A stretch of 64,000 nucleotides of DNA from Lasioglossum baleicum (taxonomy: Eukaryota > Arthropoda > Insecta > Hymenoptera > Halictidae): the NCBI RefSeq assembly GCF_051020765.1, contig NC_134948.1:1914501-1978500 (forward strand), given 5' to 3'. Shown one piece after another: positions 46,790 to 59,058 of this stretch. Numbering within the stretch: the first letter of the stretch is position 1; each line of letters begins with the position of its first letter. The notes beneath the pieces were generated by a model. The model saw only the letters and a list, made by a program, of their open reading frames with translations, was not told the DNA's origin and did not search any database. The position numbers and the translations under genes are program-made.

Positions 46790-47620
46790 CAGAGACGGAA
46801 ATTTTTCATCATTAATTAATCTTTGTTACGTTGAAGCTATGCTTGGCAGATTTTTGAAAAATTTCTGGTGGGATCGGGGCGAGCTACGGGGATGTTAGTG
46901 TGTCCCTGGTGGCTATCAGCGAGCATCCAGTCCCCAGCGACCGCGGCCCGAAAATACGCCGGGATTAGCACTTTTCATCCCGGAATTATTGAAGCAGCGC
47001 AGCAAAGCCATTTTCCAGGGTAATCGCACGGGTAGCCATCAAGTATATCGCGCTGACGGACAGAAACAAAGGTAAACTTCGTCGGACGCCGCGCCGCGCC
47101 GGCAGGAAAGGAGGTACCGAGAGCGAAGAGCATCCGTGGGCCAACGGGGCGGGCGAGGGGATGGTTGAGCAAGACGGGGGGTTGTGCGAAGGAGCAGAGC
47201 CAGGAAGAGAAGGAGACTATGGGAGATGGTAGGAGTTGCAAACCGGAGCTAAGTAAGCAAGGTGCCAACTAGTAGGGACACAAGACAAGCTCCAAAAGTT
47301 TTAAGTAGCTACGCGATACTACTTGGACCCAGCCCCCGGTCCATTCATCCCCACCTCACTGTCCCCCTTCCCATTCCCACCCCGTAACCGCGGCGGCTGT
47401 CTCTATTGCGCCTCGCAGTTTGTCTTTTCAACATGTACAAATACCGGCGGGATGTGTGCACGCCCACGCTACACCGTCAACGCTATTTGCGCGTCCTTAT
47501 TTTTGGACGCTGCCGCCGGGACGTCTTCGAACTCGAGACACCTACTGCACTTTGTCCCATATACGCTCGCCGCTTCACAGCGGATGGATCAACAAATTAT
47601 GTTTTGCTTATGGGGACTAT
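46790..47620. other. Upstream intronic/5' region, no exon recognised
   Basis: I looked for the missing first exon (signal peptide, C-x-x-P-x-x-W start) on the minus strand. A GYPCDYPGKW reading near 46995-47035 has a superficial resemblance but lacks a usable donor, so it is not called. Confidence 0.35.
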
Positions 47621-47629
47621 TTTTGACAC

Positions 47630-48060
47630 TTAAGGCGGTAGACTCGTTTCCAGGATTGCAGGGGTGCGGGATTCGCCTTCTCGTTTCTCGAGAATACAAA
47701 CACGGGGGTTTTCAGTAGTCAAAAACGGTAAATAAAAGAACGATCTAGGGCGCTTTCTCCCTCAAAAGTCCTATTTTTTACCACGTTTTTATTAACTCGC
47801 TTTCTTGTCTGTCTGTTTGTTCGTTCGATACAAATTTTTCATTTGATTTTAAACTAACTTCCCGATGAGCTATGGACATGAAACTTTACCGACAAAACAG
47901 ACAAGAAAACGAGTTAATAAAAACGTGGTAAAAATAGGACTTTTGTGGGAGGAAGCGGCCTAGATCGATCTTTTATCTAGCGTTCTTGACTACTGAAAAC
48001 CCCCGTGTTTGTATTATCGAGAAATGAGAAGGCGAGTCCCGCACTCTTGCAATCATTTTG
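47630..48060. mobile_element. Foldback element related to the 10991 palindrome
   Basis: After TTAA, both arms contain GGATTGCA, GGGATTCGCCTTCTCGTTTC and GGGGGTTTTCAGTAGTCAAA in inverse orientation. The centre includes CTTTCTTGTCTGTCTGTTTG. The arm words match those at 10991-11470, such as ATCGAGAAAT and AGTAGTCAAAA. The right boundary is not fixed. Confidence 0.6.
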
Positions 48061-48069
48061 CACCGTTAT

Positions 48070-50060
48070 ATATTGGTAAACACTGCGGCAACGAATTAAT
48101 GAGTTATTTTTGAGACTGCCGGAGGAGGCTGTGATAGCGAGTCGGGTACGGTGATATTTTTCTCGGGGAAGAATTTTACGTAGATCGTGTACGAGTATAA
48201 TATCAAATGATGCAACACTGGGGATCCCAATAAATCTTTTACGGGCGTAGTTTTACCGTGTGGGACGCAGGTCGTTTTTCCGTGCGTTTATCGGGAGTCA
48301 CTCATCATTTAAATGCACCGTACGCTGAATTGGTTCCAAAGCGTAAGATCAATGCGAGGAGCATAAAAGTAGACTCGAAAGACAAGCGCATGTGTGAAAT
48401 ATATGTGGGGGTGGGCGAGCATCGATACAGGAATCGACGGTTTGAAACGTTTCGGAACACAAATACCCGTATACGACCGATCGTTCATGCATCGTAAAAA
48501 GAATGCAGAGAGACGTATTTGGCAATCTGTGACGTTTACAAATAGGTCGGTCTCGCAAATATTCTGTCGGTGCAGTTCACGGTTTCAAATTGCACACGCA
48601 CGGCTGTCTTTTTCAGCGAAAATAATATATAAGAACCGAAACCCCCGTATTTTTGATATTTTCCATTGGAAGTATAGCGGGGGATATCTTCTTGAGAGTT
48701 TAATTGTCCGGGTGCCGTACGACGCGAGCTCGCTTTTTCGCGGATGAATTCATAGCGAGATAATTAGCGGACGTGACGCGTCGAATCAGCCGTGCGTCCG
48801 CATCATCGGTAATTACAAAAAACATTAAACAGTAGTCGGCGCTGTGAACGGCGAGGAACGAGCCACGGTTTAGCTTTCATCGGGATCGTTAATTTCTTCG
48901 AGTCAATTAGAGCTAATTACCTCTCGCCCGGAAGTGCGAGAATCGTCGGTGGCACGACTGCCGCCGCTCTTCCACCTTTTACCGTGAGAAACTGTAATAA
49001 CGTTTGTCTGGTCGGGGGATCCCTTACGATTGTGCACATCTTACGGGAGACATTTCACCGGGACACGCTTACGTGCCGCGCATAATTGCTGCACAACGTA
49101 GCGATCTTACCGTGATCATTATACAACGTGCTAGTTGCTTATTGCGCGAGTACACGGTGATTCAGAAGCGAGAAACTAGTCTTACCGGTCGTCACGATTT
49201 AACGAAGGTCTGGCGAAATGTTCTTCTCGGTAAAAATTTCAGAATTCGATTGTCTGGTCAGTGCTACCGCAATTGTTTGAATACGTATTCCTCCTAAAAA
49301 TGTAGGTTTCAGCCGGGGCTTTGGAGCAATCATTGGACCGGCGACTGGCAAAAATATATTCCCGTCGCATCGGAATATTCGATGCACACGGGTAAGTAAC
49401 ATTTTGGAAAGTTAATAGCAAAAAGAATGCGCCGATACTTCGTTGTCCGGAAAAAAAATACACACCGCCCAGGGCTCTCGAAATGTTTCTGTTTTCCATA
49501 TTTCAAATTTCGCCCGGGTAGAGAGAAAACAATTTTCGCGTAACAGAGAAACTCGTTACTCCGGAATAAATTTGGCGGGCGGGGCGAAGTGGGGCAAGGG
49601 GGAGGACGAAGAGAGGCGGTGTAGGGGTGGTAGGCGAGAAAAAAGCACGCGCCCAATTTTTAATCAAAATGCCTTTCGCCGGGCAGAAAATCGTGGCGCC
49701 CCCGGGTTGACCCGGTGAGCGCACGCGCGCGAGCGAACGAGCGAGCGCCAAATAAATTCATCGGTTCTCGAGACGGTTCGGCCAAACGTCGATGCAAACT
49801 TAATTACCGAAGGAAAAGTCCCGGCGACGCGAATGTTCCCCCAGGGGGTAACCGGAAGTTACTCGTACACGCCTGCACCCTGCTGGGGCGTCTCAAAGTG
49901 GTGGGTAGGTAGCGCGCGACGGAATAGCGAGTGAAGCACGCCTGATGGTGAACTTATTGCGCCGTGATCTCTCTCGAGGACCGAAAAACTTCGTCACCGA
50001 ACCGCTGACACGATTTTTCTCGTTATCCCCGACGCCGCTGCAGTCGATTTACAGCTGCAT
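48070..50060. other. Non-coding stretch, no exon recognised
   Basis: CpG-rich with overlapping short frames. A (TC)n run occurs at 50070-50091 just beyond. Confidence 0.4.
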
Positions 50061-50157
50061 CGAGCCGAATCTCTCTCTCTCTCTCTCTCTCGGGTCAATT
50101 TGAATCTGCGTGGGTGGACCTAGCAGTGGATTTCGCAGCGATGCGTGTGTTTCGATG

Positions 50158-50509
50158 GGGTCTCATGGAAATCATCGACACAGATTTCTCCGACACGGCT
50201 TTCGCCGACAACATTTCTCCGACTCCAGATTTGTCCGACAATAGCTTTGGCCGACGACGATTTTGACCGACAACGAATTTGATCAACTACGACTTGAAAC
50301 ACAGTATGACAATATTTTATGATAATACATATGTTTTAATACTGTACGATAATACATACTGTGGTCGTCTTAAGTTGTTGTGGATCAAATTCGTTGTCGG
50401 TTAAATGCGTTGTCGGCCAAAGCTATTGTCGGACAAATCTGGAGTCGGAGAAATGTTGTCGGCGAAAACCGTGTCGGAGAAATCTGTGTCGGTGATTTCC
50501 ATGGGACCG
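50158..50509. mobile_element. Foldback MITE, GGGTCCCATGG family, long copy 3 (9-bp TSD)
   Basis: 352-bp copy flanked by the exact 9-bp duplication GTTTCGATG (50149-50157 and 50510-50518). Arms of about 130 bp are built from repeated words such as TTTCTCCGACA, TTTGTCCGACAATAG and TTTTGACCGACAACG. It is longer than copies 1 and 2 and shows the modular arm structure best. Confidence 0.85.
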
Positions 50510-50552
50510 GTTTCGATGGGTGTCAAACTTCGTCTTTGTCACGACAGTTTAA

Positions 50553-51299
50553 AGGTTGGCGCACACTAGACCGCACCGCGACTGCACGCCGACCGCCCGC
50601 TTCCGCTGTTTTTTGACTTTCTTCTATTAGCTTCAATGGGAGTGCGCACACCTAACAGCAACTTCACAGCGCCAGCACGCCTCCGTACCGCTACGTGAAA
50701 ATGTGCGCACACTAGACCGCACCGCTCCGCGCCGCGCCGCGCCGCATAGTGTGGGACCTTTCGTCCAAATCGGCGACAAAATCAAAGAACTTTCGATAGA
50801 AGTGAGATAGAGCAATGAAATTTAAAAAAAATTAAAGCTGAAACTTGGCAGAATATGGGAAAAATAGGGAGATTATTGTACGAACGTTTTATAATCTTGA
50901 GAAAATTCGTTAAACTTTCACAATTTCAAGAAAATTGCAGTTTTTTTCAATACCACGTGCGGAAAAATTTTTTTTTTAACATGCTACATCTCATTTCCTG
51001 TAGATTTTTTTACGCTGATTTCAAATCTGGTCTCAAAATTTTTCTACGACCTCAGGATATTGCAAAATCGATTTCTTGAAATTTTACATGTTTAACGAAT
51101 TTTCTCAAGGTTATAAAACGTTCGTACCATAATCTCCCTATTTTTCCAATATTCTGCAAACATTTCAGCTTTACTTTAAAAAAAATTTCAACGCTCTACC
51201 TCATTTCTATCGAAAGTTCTTTGATTTTGTCTCCGATTTGGACGAAAGGTCCCACTTGTGCGGCGTGCGGCCGCGGTGCGGTCTAGTGTGCGCCTACCC
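50553..51299. mobile_element. TTAA-flanked element with GGCGCACACTAGACCGCACC ends
   Basis: 747-bp element flanked by TTAA (50549-50552 and 51300-51303). Ends are AGGTTGGCGCACACTAGACC and the inverse of GGGTAGGCGCACACTAGACC. A second GCGCACACTAGACCGCACCG occurs at about 50705, suggesting a nested or tandem terminus. The inner palindromic core (CAAAGAACTTTCGATAGAA) recurs at 56040-56480. Confidence 0.75.
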
Positions 51300-51303
51300 T
51301 TAA

Positions 51304-52440
51304 AGTCTTAGCGGAATATTGTGTTCCGCATGTCCCGTGTCGATAAAAGCCAGGATCGCAAGATGACGTCGCGCGGGTGCAGCGAGGACTGTTAAACCTA
51401 AGTGTTGGCCGCAGTTTTCCTATAAATTGATGGCGATTGGTTCCCTCGGAACTTTCTCCTTGAGCGGACTCCGGGGCTCTAAAAACGTGCAACGATACAG
51501 GAGAACTGTGTTACAACTCCGACACTCGAGGAGTCCAGGCACTAGCCTTCTTCCCTTCCAACTTTCGCCGGCTCGATCACAGAAGCGACGCGCGAGCCAG
51601 CCCTCGCCGCGCCTCTCCTCGCCTCGCGTTCCCTGCCACTCCCTGATCTGCAATTCGAAAGTTGTCGAAGTTTGTATGCATGTCAACGAAGCCGCGAACA
51701 CGGGTGCACGATATCCGGGAAACGGTTTCGACCTTTGTGACCGCATTCGCTGTAACTATCATCGAGACCGAGGGGCGGCTTCGCCCTTTTCCATCCTTCC
51801 GGTCGCGGACCGCAAACGATTCGAAGTTAAACGCGGGGGCGCAGTCTCCTCTCTTCTACCCTTTCGCTCTCGTAAGAATTGTTTTGCTCCGAGAGGTCCT
51901 CTGCTTTTTCATCTTCGAAAATTTATCGATTCACTCGACAGATCGGTGAAACGAACCAGGTGTTATTCGCGCAATGAAGAATCGTGTTTCCAATTTAACT
52001 GTTTCGCCGACCAACCGGCACTCTCAATTCCTCCGGGCGTTATTAACAATTCCCACTGAAAACACACACCGCTCCGAAGCAATTTTCACCTAATGGTCCT
52101 GTTTTAAACATCATCTCCGAGTTGGTCAACGTCACGGTCCACGTGCCCCGCGCGTTTCCCTAGTTCGACTTTAACGCACAACAAACGCCGCGCAATTTTT
52201 CCACAGTTCCATGGGGGAGAGTATTCCGCCGGCCGCGATAAATTTTTACTGGGAATTTTAATTTTCCTCGGTCGGAACGATAATTGTTTCACGTCCGAGC
52301 GCCGCTATTTGAACTGGCCCCCGAAAACTATTTCCCGAAACTCTCGGGAGAAACAAGACAAACACTGACTGTTTCGAGCACGCAATAATTAACAACGGTA
52401 ATTAAAAAGTAGCACGATCGACGACTGGTTATGTTTATCG
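51304..52440. other. GC-rich non-coding stretch
   Basis: Contains a 210-codon plus-strand open frame (51427-52059) with no domain, no splice signals and competing long frames on the other strand. It is treated as chance in CpG-rich DNA. Confidence 0.4.
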
Positions 52441-52455
52441 AAGTTAGAACAGGAC

Positions 52456-52849
52456 TTGGAATAATGTTTTCGGCGCAACGCAACGGTTCGATCAAATTCT
52501 ACATTATATAGCTATGTTGTTGGAAAACGTTTCGATTCGGAGTCACCAATTAGTATATTAATAACTTTCCTCAAAAAGTCTTCTGACACTCGTGTCCAAG
52601 GCAGGGCCCGCTAGATAGCCTTACTGATGAATCCTCTAGCGGGTCTAGGACGTAACACCTTTCTTTTCCTCTAATAGAATACAATTCTGTCGCAAACGTG
52701 GTCTTAGGACGTTAACAGATTCACATCCGAATCGAAACGTTTAAATTTCCTACAACATAGCTATATAATGTAGAATTTGATCGAACCGTTGCGCCGAAAA
52801 CATTATTCCAAGTTTATTCAAACAATTTACGATCGATAAGAATCCTTCC
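52456..52849. mobile_element. Foldback element, GGCGCAACGGTTCGATCAA family, copy 2
   Basis: About 394 bp, with arms starting TTGGAATAATGTTTTCGGCG and including TACATTATATAGCTATGTTG. It is flanked by an exact 13-bp direct repeat, GTTAGAACAGGAC (52443-52455 and 52850-52862). The right side has about 45 bp outside the palindrome but inside the direct repeat. Confidence 0.7.
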
Positions 52850-52862
52850 GTTAGAACAGGAC

Positions 52863-55630
52863 CTTTCCCAATGCCGTCAGAAATTTAGCACAGTATCCGA
52901 TCGTTGAGCGACTCAATTGGATAATTGTTATGGGAAGTGATCTAATTAGTGGGCTGTAACTACCACGTCTGTAACTAGTGGCCAGTGTCTGCGCGCGTAT
53001 AAAGAGCATTTGACACGATTCCGGGATTTACGGCCGAAATAAAGTTGCCTGAAACGTTTCCACGAGGAGGTCTATAAATATAGGAAAATGTTGTAGGAGT
53101 TGAAGCCTATCTGGGTCGACCTTAACTGGATCCAAATTAATTCAGCCTCATATTCAGCCGCTGAATGCCCCTTTTTACGACAGCACTTCCCCAACTGCTT
53201 AACACTCTGATATATGTTCCGCGAGAATATGGAGCAGTTATAAAGTCGAGCGACGAGGAGTCGAACCACCAAGACCGGGGTTCGAGTTCCGAAGACCGAG
53301 AGGATACAGTGTTGAAGATCGTAAAGGGTCGATCTAGATGTTAAATGAACGGAGCAAGGGCTTCGGGCGAGAGTTCGACGAGAGAGAAATTAGAAATAAA
53401 AAGAAGGGGTGAGAGGGGCGCTGTTCGGGTAGGGGAGAGATGGTAGATCTTTTATCCACGCGATTATTATACGAACGCGATTTCCTCGGGCAGAACGGGT
53501 GGTCGAGAATGTTAATTAAACGTTCCATCGGAGATTTTTTACCGGAAACCGTTTCAATTTCGCAGAAATTTCATCCGGGCTCTCCGATGTAAATCGAAAC
53601 TGAATTATAACATTGTCTTTTACACATAAATTCCTTTCGATCATCGAAACTGTCACATCATTTTTGCGATGGCCCGGACCTGCTCGTTCTACCGAGCGGC
53701 TTATAAACATACATAATTACCGGCTAATCCATTATTTACAGAGAGCGGTGCAATAAAATTGGTGACTTTTGAGCGTTCGCGTAATTTAGCATGATTAATC
53801 GGATCGTTCCGATTAATTATGAAGGAATATTATTTTGCGAACTGTGCCCGGCAAGCTTATACTGTATTTCGCGAGAGATAATTGTCGATAAATTACCGGT
53901 GCCTGTTCTCGCCCGTCGGATCAACGAACGGAACGCGGTTGTCGCGATTTTTTTCGTTTCGACGGGATCGCATAAATAAATCACTGGGAACGCGCCGAGA
54001 CAGCTCATCCCGGGCGCCCGGGCACTGCAATCTACGAGTAATGACGATAGCGTTATCGGTGGATTGGTAGTCATGAATAAAACCCAAAAACGCTCTCGCT
54101 GCTGGAGAGCAGCGAATTTTTTTTTCCTCTCGTCGTTCGAAGACGAGCACTATCCCATCTTTATCATCATATCTCTCTCTCTCTCTCTCTCCCTCTCTCT
54201 ATCCAGCCGATGCGCATAATTCTATAAATCCGGTAAAACGATATTCATGAAATACCTTTCTGCATGCGAAATTATTTTAATGATCGATCGATTAGTCGTA
54301 TTTCTATTCGCCATCACGATCCTCATTAGTCATAATGCACTGTTCGCGGTGAATTTTATTCAAATTGAAGGAATTCGTTGTATTCATTAATTAATTACTG
54401 TCGACGGTGATACGCCGGCCTCGCGTAATATTACTAACAGCCACGCCCGTTCGGGTGTGGCAACGATAATAATAACAATAACGCTAGCAAACTATTTACT
54501 CGTCAAAACCGGCTATCAATCCCTCGCTCCTCCTCTACCACCTTGTCGTACGGGTTGGAACCATTTCCGGGGGCTTGTGTTTCGCAAAACACTCACGGAG
54601 AATATAAATCTCCCGGCAGCGTCTGGTAATGCGTTTAAAAAATGATTCATTTCGCGCTGGCGCGTCCCGACGTTCTCGCGCTCTCGGTCTCGGCGGTTAC
54701 AGCCTCGGAGCCCGCTGCATTCGTAAACGACGGGACGTCTGTTCGGGGGAAAAAACGACGGGGAGAGAAAAAAAAGATATACACGCGACGTCACAGCGAG
54801 ACATCCGCGTGCTTCAGATTCCCGCGGTACGTTCCCGCACGGAACCGCCATTAATCGCGCATCCTCGCGTCTGTGTAAATTAATAAGGACAGAAACGAAT
54901 GCGAGAGGAATCGCAAAACATCCGTACGAGCCGGAGAACTTTCTGCGAAAAATTTCCGCCCGATAAGCTCGTTCGAGGTACAGTTACACGAGTTAAAACT
55001 GCAGTACAATTAAACGCTTCAGGGTTACGTTCGACGAAGATGGGAGGGCGTGCTCGAGTTAGAAGTGTCTCCGCATTCATTTAGGGTATTTACAGTTAGT
55101 ATACCGTGTGCACCCCCTACGAAATTGGAAATCCTATACGGGGAAATGAATGTCGTTGGCATTCGTCGGTGTACGTTGCTGACGATTCTTACGAGAATTT
55201 GCATAAACAGCCGCAGATGGGGCTCGATATAAAGGGACAGAATAGTAGTAACAAATTATTGCCGGCTCCAATAATTCGTGTGGACGAAATTCAACCGGAG
55301 TCGCTGAATAATTCATACGTCTAATATTCCATCCCATGGTGGCGTTTCATTAACTGGCCTCGCCATGGTAACGCCGGCCCTGTATAAAAAACGCTTTAAA
55401 AAGTGTCCATAGCGGCGACGGTGCGGGCGGCCACCTCGGAAATAAAATGCTTTACAGCTTGTGAAAACAATTTCTCCCTTCAATTGCCTTTAAACTTCCG
55501 GGAAATCCTCCTGGCCGCTTTTATTCTCTCGCTGGGAGCAGCTGTGCGCTGTGAATTTCTTAAATAACAGACTCCCGCTGCCCGAAAGAGATATTTGTAA
55601 CCGCACGCTGCGCCGCCACGGCGGTGCCGA
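52863..55630. other. Non-coding stretch, no exon recognised
   Basis: A (TC)n run lies at 54171-54198. Frames are short and overlapping. Confidence 0.4.
54171..54198. repeat. (TC)n microsatellite
   Basis: CT run of about 28 bases with one interruption. Confidence 0.9.
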
Positions 55631-55634
55631 ACGC

Positions 55635-56510
55635 GAATCTAGCTGGACAAAAATCAAAAATCACATTTTCTCACACGCTGATTTCAAGTCTGGTCTCAAA
55701 ATTTGTCTGCGACCACAGGATTTTATACGTCAAGTAAACGTTCAATTAGTTCATTATGTTTTATATATGAGAATACAATATGTACCTTCATTGTCAATTT
55801 CAACGAAAAAATGATTACATTAGTTTTATTCACAAAAATCGATTTCTCGCAAAATCCTGAGGTCGTAGACAAATTTTGAAACCAGATTTGAAATCAGCGT
55901 GAAAAAAACTACGGGAAATGATGTACAGCATGTTCAAAAAAAAAATTTCCGCGCGTGGTATTGGAAAAACCACAATTTTCTTGAAATTCTACGTGCTTAA
56001 CGAATTTTGCAAAGTTTCAGCTTTAATTTAAAAAATATTTCATCGCTCTACCTCATCTCTATCGAAAGTTGTTTGATTTTGAATCGAGTTTGGTCCAAAG
56101 TTCCGACTGTGCGCCGCACTATGGGCCAAACCGAAAATCTGTGTCAAAATCGAAGAACTTTCGATAGAAATGAGATAGAGCGATGAAATTTTTTGTATAT
56201 GAAAGCTGAAACTCTGCAGAATATGGAATAATAATAAAAATCTACAGGAAATGATGTGTCGCATGTTAAAAAAAAAATTTTCCGCGCGTGGTATTGGAAA
56301 AACCACAATTTTCTTGAAATTGTGCAAGTTTAACGAATTCTTTCAAGGTTAAAAAATGTTCGTACCACAATCTCCATAATTATCCCATATTCTGCAAAGT
56401 TTCAGCTTTCATTTAAAAAATATTTCATCGCCCTACCTCAATTCTATCGAAAGTTCTTTGATTTTGAGATAGATTTCGTCGGTTTAGCCCAGTGTGCGCC
56501 GCCCCGCGGG
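55635..56510. repeat. Composite palindromic repeat region
   Basis: Begins with the GAATCTAGCTGGACAAAA end seen at 12608. It then carries inverted copies of GCTGATTTCAA..TGGTCTCAAAATTTGTCT. From about 56040 it has a palindrome with TCGAAAGTT..TTTGATTTTG arms bounded by TGTGCGCCGC words, related to 50553-51299. Boundaries of individual elements are not resolved. Confidence 0.6.
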
Positions 56511-58025
56511 AAAAATATGAAATCATTTCAGAGAATACATGCTGCACAGGTTTAAACGGGGGTGAATAAAATTATGAGATTTTGATCGAGCGTCGACGCG
56601 ATCGAGGAAATGAACAATACCTCAAAATATTAATGGCGGATGTCGTTATACCAGCCCCCTTCCCGCCTCTCCGACTCTTCCACGAATCACCAGACGGAGC
56701 GTATTTATTTCATCGTCAAGACAGACCGTTTACGTTAAGTCGAGTATTCGCATTTTAACGAGAGGCCCCCGTTAAAGTCAACTCGTCCGAACCACTCGAT
56801 AATTCCGATGCCTCGTCGAAGCACGTGGATTAATAACGCGGTACGAGGCGGAACGGCCGGGATGGGGCGAGAAATTGGAAGAGGCTCGTTCCTGGCGTCA
56901 TTGTCGAGCTCGACTTCCTGGCCGTCCTTTTTCCTTCGCGAGCTACGCTGCCACGCAACTTATTAACGACGGGTCTCGCCGCGCCGAGGGAAATGTGCTG
57001 GAACGCGCTCGCGCAGAAACTTTGCATAAATATATGCAATTAGAAATTTTTATTCGAGTGCCTCGAAACATTTCGAGTAACGTTATTTTATTCATCCACG
57101 GGGAAAAGCAGTCCGGAAATGCACAGTTAAATCTGTTTCCGTGGGCTACCGATTTTCAAGTAGAATAGTCAAGAAATGGTCAGACAAATGTCGAGGCAGC
57201 TAAAAATACTATGCAGTATAAATTCTCTTTTTTCTGTTCAAGAGAACCATCACTGGGTTAGTAGGCAGCAGATCATTACAAAGGCTGACATTTTTATATA
57301 GTTCACTTGACAAATTTTTAAAGCGAGGCAGAGAATTTCATTCCGCTGATTAAGGGCCTCATTAAGCTGAAACTGAAACCACAAAGCTACTAATATTTTG
57401 TTGTAAGTGCGTCATTAGTGCAGAAACGATTTGCAAGCTTTTGACGAGTTTTACATTGTTGTTAACGTGTATTGTAAATCGATAACAGTCGGACGTAGCC
57501 TAACTTCAAAGCCGAAAATTAATGGATCCGAATTTTCTTGTAATTTTTGTTACCCGCGCCTGATTGATGTCGTGTAAGAAACTAGCGCCGGCGATAAATG
57601 GCTGACAAGGGACGAGAAAAATGTTGAACATGTTGTCGGCTAGACACGACCGGCGGCTGTGCCCCTGTTTGTATTGTCTAATAGCCGAATGGCGTGTAAG
57701 GGTGAGTTTCACCCTTCCGCGCCCTCTCGAATGGCGGCTGGCACCATCTCGCTCGGCTGAACCGGTTCTCGGACATGGTTTATTGATTCCTCTAGTGCGT
57801 AAATACGCACGCCACTCCGCCCCTGCTAACGACGCCCACGAGGACGTCGCGACGCGTACACGCACCGGACTGCTGCTAAAAGCGACGAATTATCGTCCGA
57901 TCGGTCTCTCCCGGACGCCCAGTGGTTTCCAATAATTCTTATTTCTATCGACCAATTTTTCAAACCATCACGCAATAAAAAAATTATCTTATTTTTGTAT
58001 TTTACATTCACGAAACCAGGCATCG
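56510..58025. other. Non-coding stretch, no exon recognised
   Basis: No repeat family or exon identified. Confidence 0.4.
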
Positions 58026-58029
58026 ACTT

Positions 58030-58354
58030 ACAAGAGAATGACCCCAAGTGTACGACTTCGATTTTGATAATTTTTTGTGAGACGATGCTACATGGATCCC
58101 TAATTATGTATGCAAAATATTGTGCGTAATTACTCAATAGTTTTAAAGATACAAACAATTAAAGTTTCATACTCTTAATAGTTTTCGAAGTTCCATTAAT
58201 CGTGTAAGCAGGTATGAAACTTTAATTGTTCATATCTTTGGAACTATTGAGTAAGTAGACCTAATATTTTGCATAGATAATTAGGGATCCATGTACCATA
58301 ATCACACAAAAAATTATCAAAATCGAAGTTGCACACTCAGGGTCCTTCCCTTGT
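58030..58354. mobile_element. Foldback MITE, ACAAGRGAAKGACCC ends
   Basis: 325-bp palindromic element. Left end ACAAGAGAATGACCCCAAG and right end (inverted) ACAAGGGAAGGACCCTGAG pair. The arms continue through ACTTCGATTTTGATAATTTT and ATTAAAGTTTCATAC words. No clear target duplication was seen. Confidence 0.7.
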
Positions 58355-58689
58355 TAGTGATAACACGACATTTTACAATTTTCCGGCAGAGGGCGCTGCG
58401 AGTGGGCACAGTGGTGGGGCAAGGGAAGTGGAAATGGGGGCCGAAGCTGTGGCCTTGAGCGGGGTCTAATCCTTACGCCTCCGAAATTCATTTTTTCTAC
58501 CAAATCCTTGATTACGCGAGATCCAGTTGAGATATCGACGTGAAGCAAATTTTAACATCAACAATACACTATTCTTCCACCGCTTGAATTTAGAACACTC
58601 GGGAAAAAATTGCGAAATGTATTCTTTGAATATGTGGCATTGCAAATGTGTCGATTTAAACTGCGAAGCGCGTCACGGTAGGATTTTTC

Positions 58690-59025
58690 GGGTTACCATG
58701 GGTTCGTCGACAACTCATTTGACCGACACTGTTTTGATAGACACGATTTGACCGACAGTAACTATCGTCGACATTGTAAAATCGTTGACAAATAATTTTT
58801 GACCGACACTATGTTTTCATAGACACAGTCAAATTGGCGTATAATGAAAAATAAAGAGAAGTACAAAGCATTTCTTCAAATAAACAAACTTTGTTAATAG
58901 GTACACACACGAATGAACAAAAATCATAATATTTCATTTAATTTCAAACATAATTGTGTAAATACATATACATAATTTGAATGAACAGAACGAATGCTAC
59001 GTTGTCGACGAACCCATGGTAACCC
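58690..59025. mobile_element. Foldback MITE, GGGTTACCATGGGTTCGTCG family (9-bp TSD)
   Basis: 336-bp element with perfect inverted ends GGGTTACCATGGGTTCGTCG. It is flanked by GGATTTTTC (58681-58689) and GGATTCTTC (59026-59034), a 9-bp duplication with one change. The left arm repeats TTTGACCGACA words like those in the GGGTCCCATGG family. Probably a related Mutator-type MITE. Confidence 0.75.
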
Positions 59026-59058
59026 GGATTCTTCGTGCAGCTATTCTGCAGGATTGTA

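Noticed and set aside
46975..47268. Minus-strand frame with GYPCDYPGKW, considered as the missing first module
   Set aside because: Motif similarity is short, no donor in the needed phase follows and the frame ends in a stop soon after.
51427..52059. 210-codon plus-strand open frame, the longest in the window
   Set aside because: CpG-rich region with competing long frames on the other strand; Arg/Ser-rich, no domain, no splice or promoter support.
53270..53300. GGGTTCGAGTTCC resembling a tRNA T-arm
   Set aside because: No acceptor, D-arm or anticodon stem pairing around it.
54516..54851. Minus-strand frame containing KWFQPV, resembling the WFQ motif expected in the first module
   Set aside because: No upstream Cys-Pro-Trp context, no signal peptide and low-complexity Gly/Arg tail.
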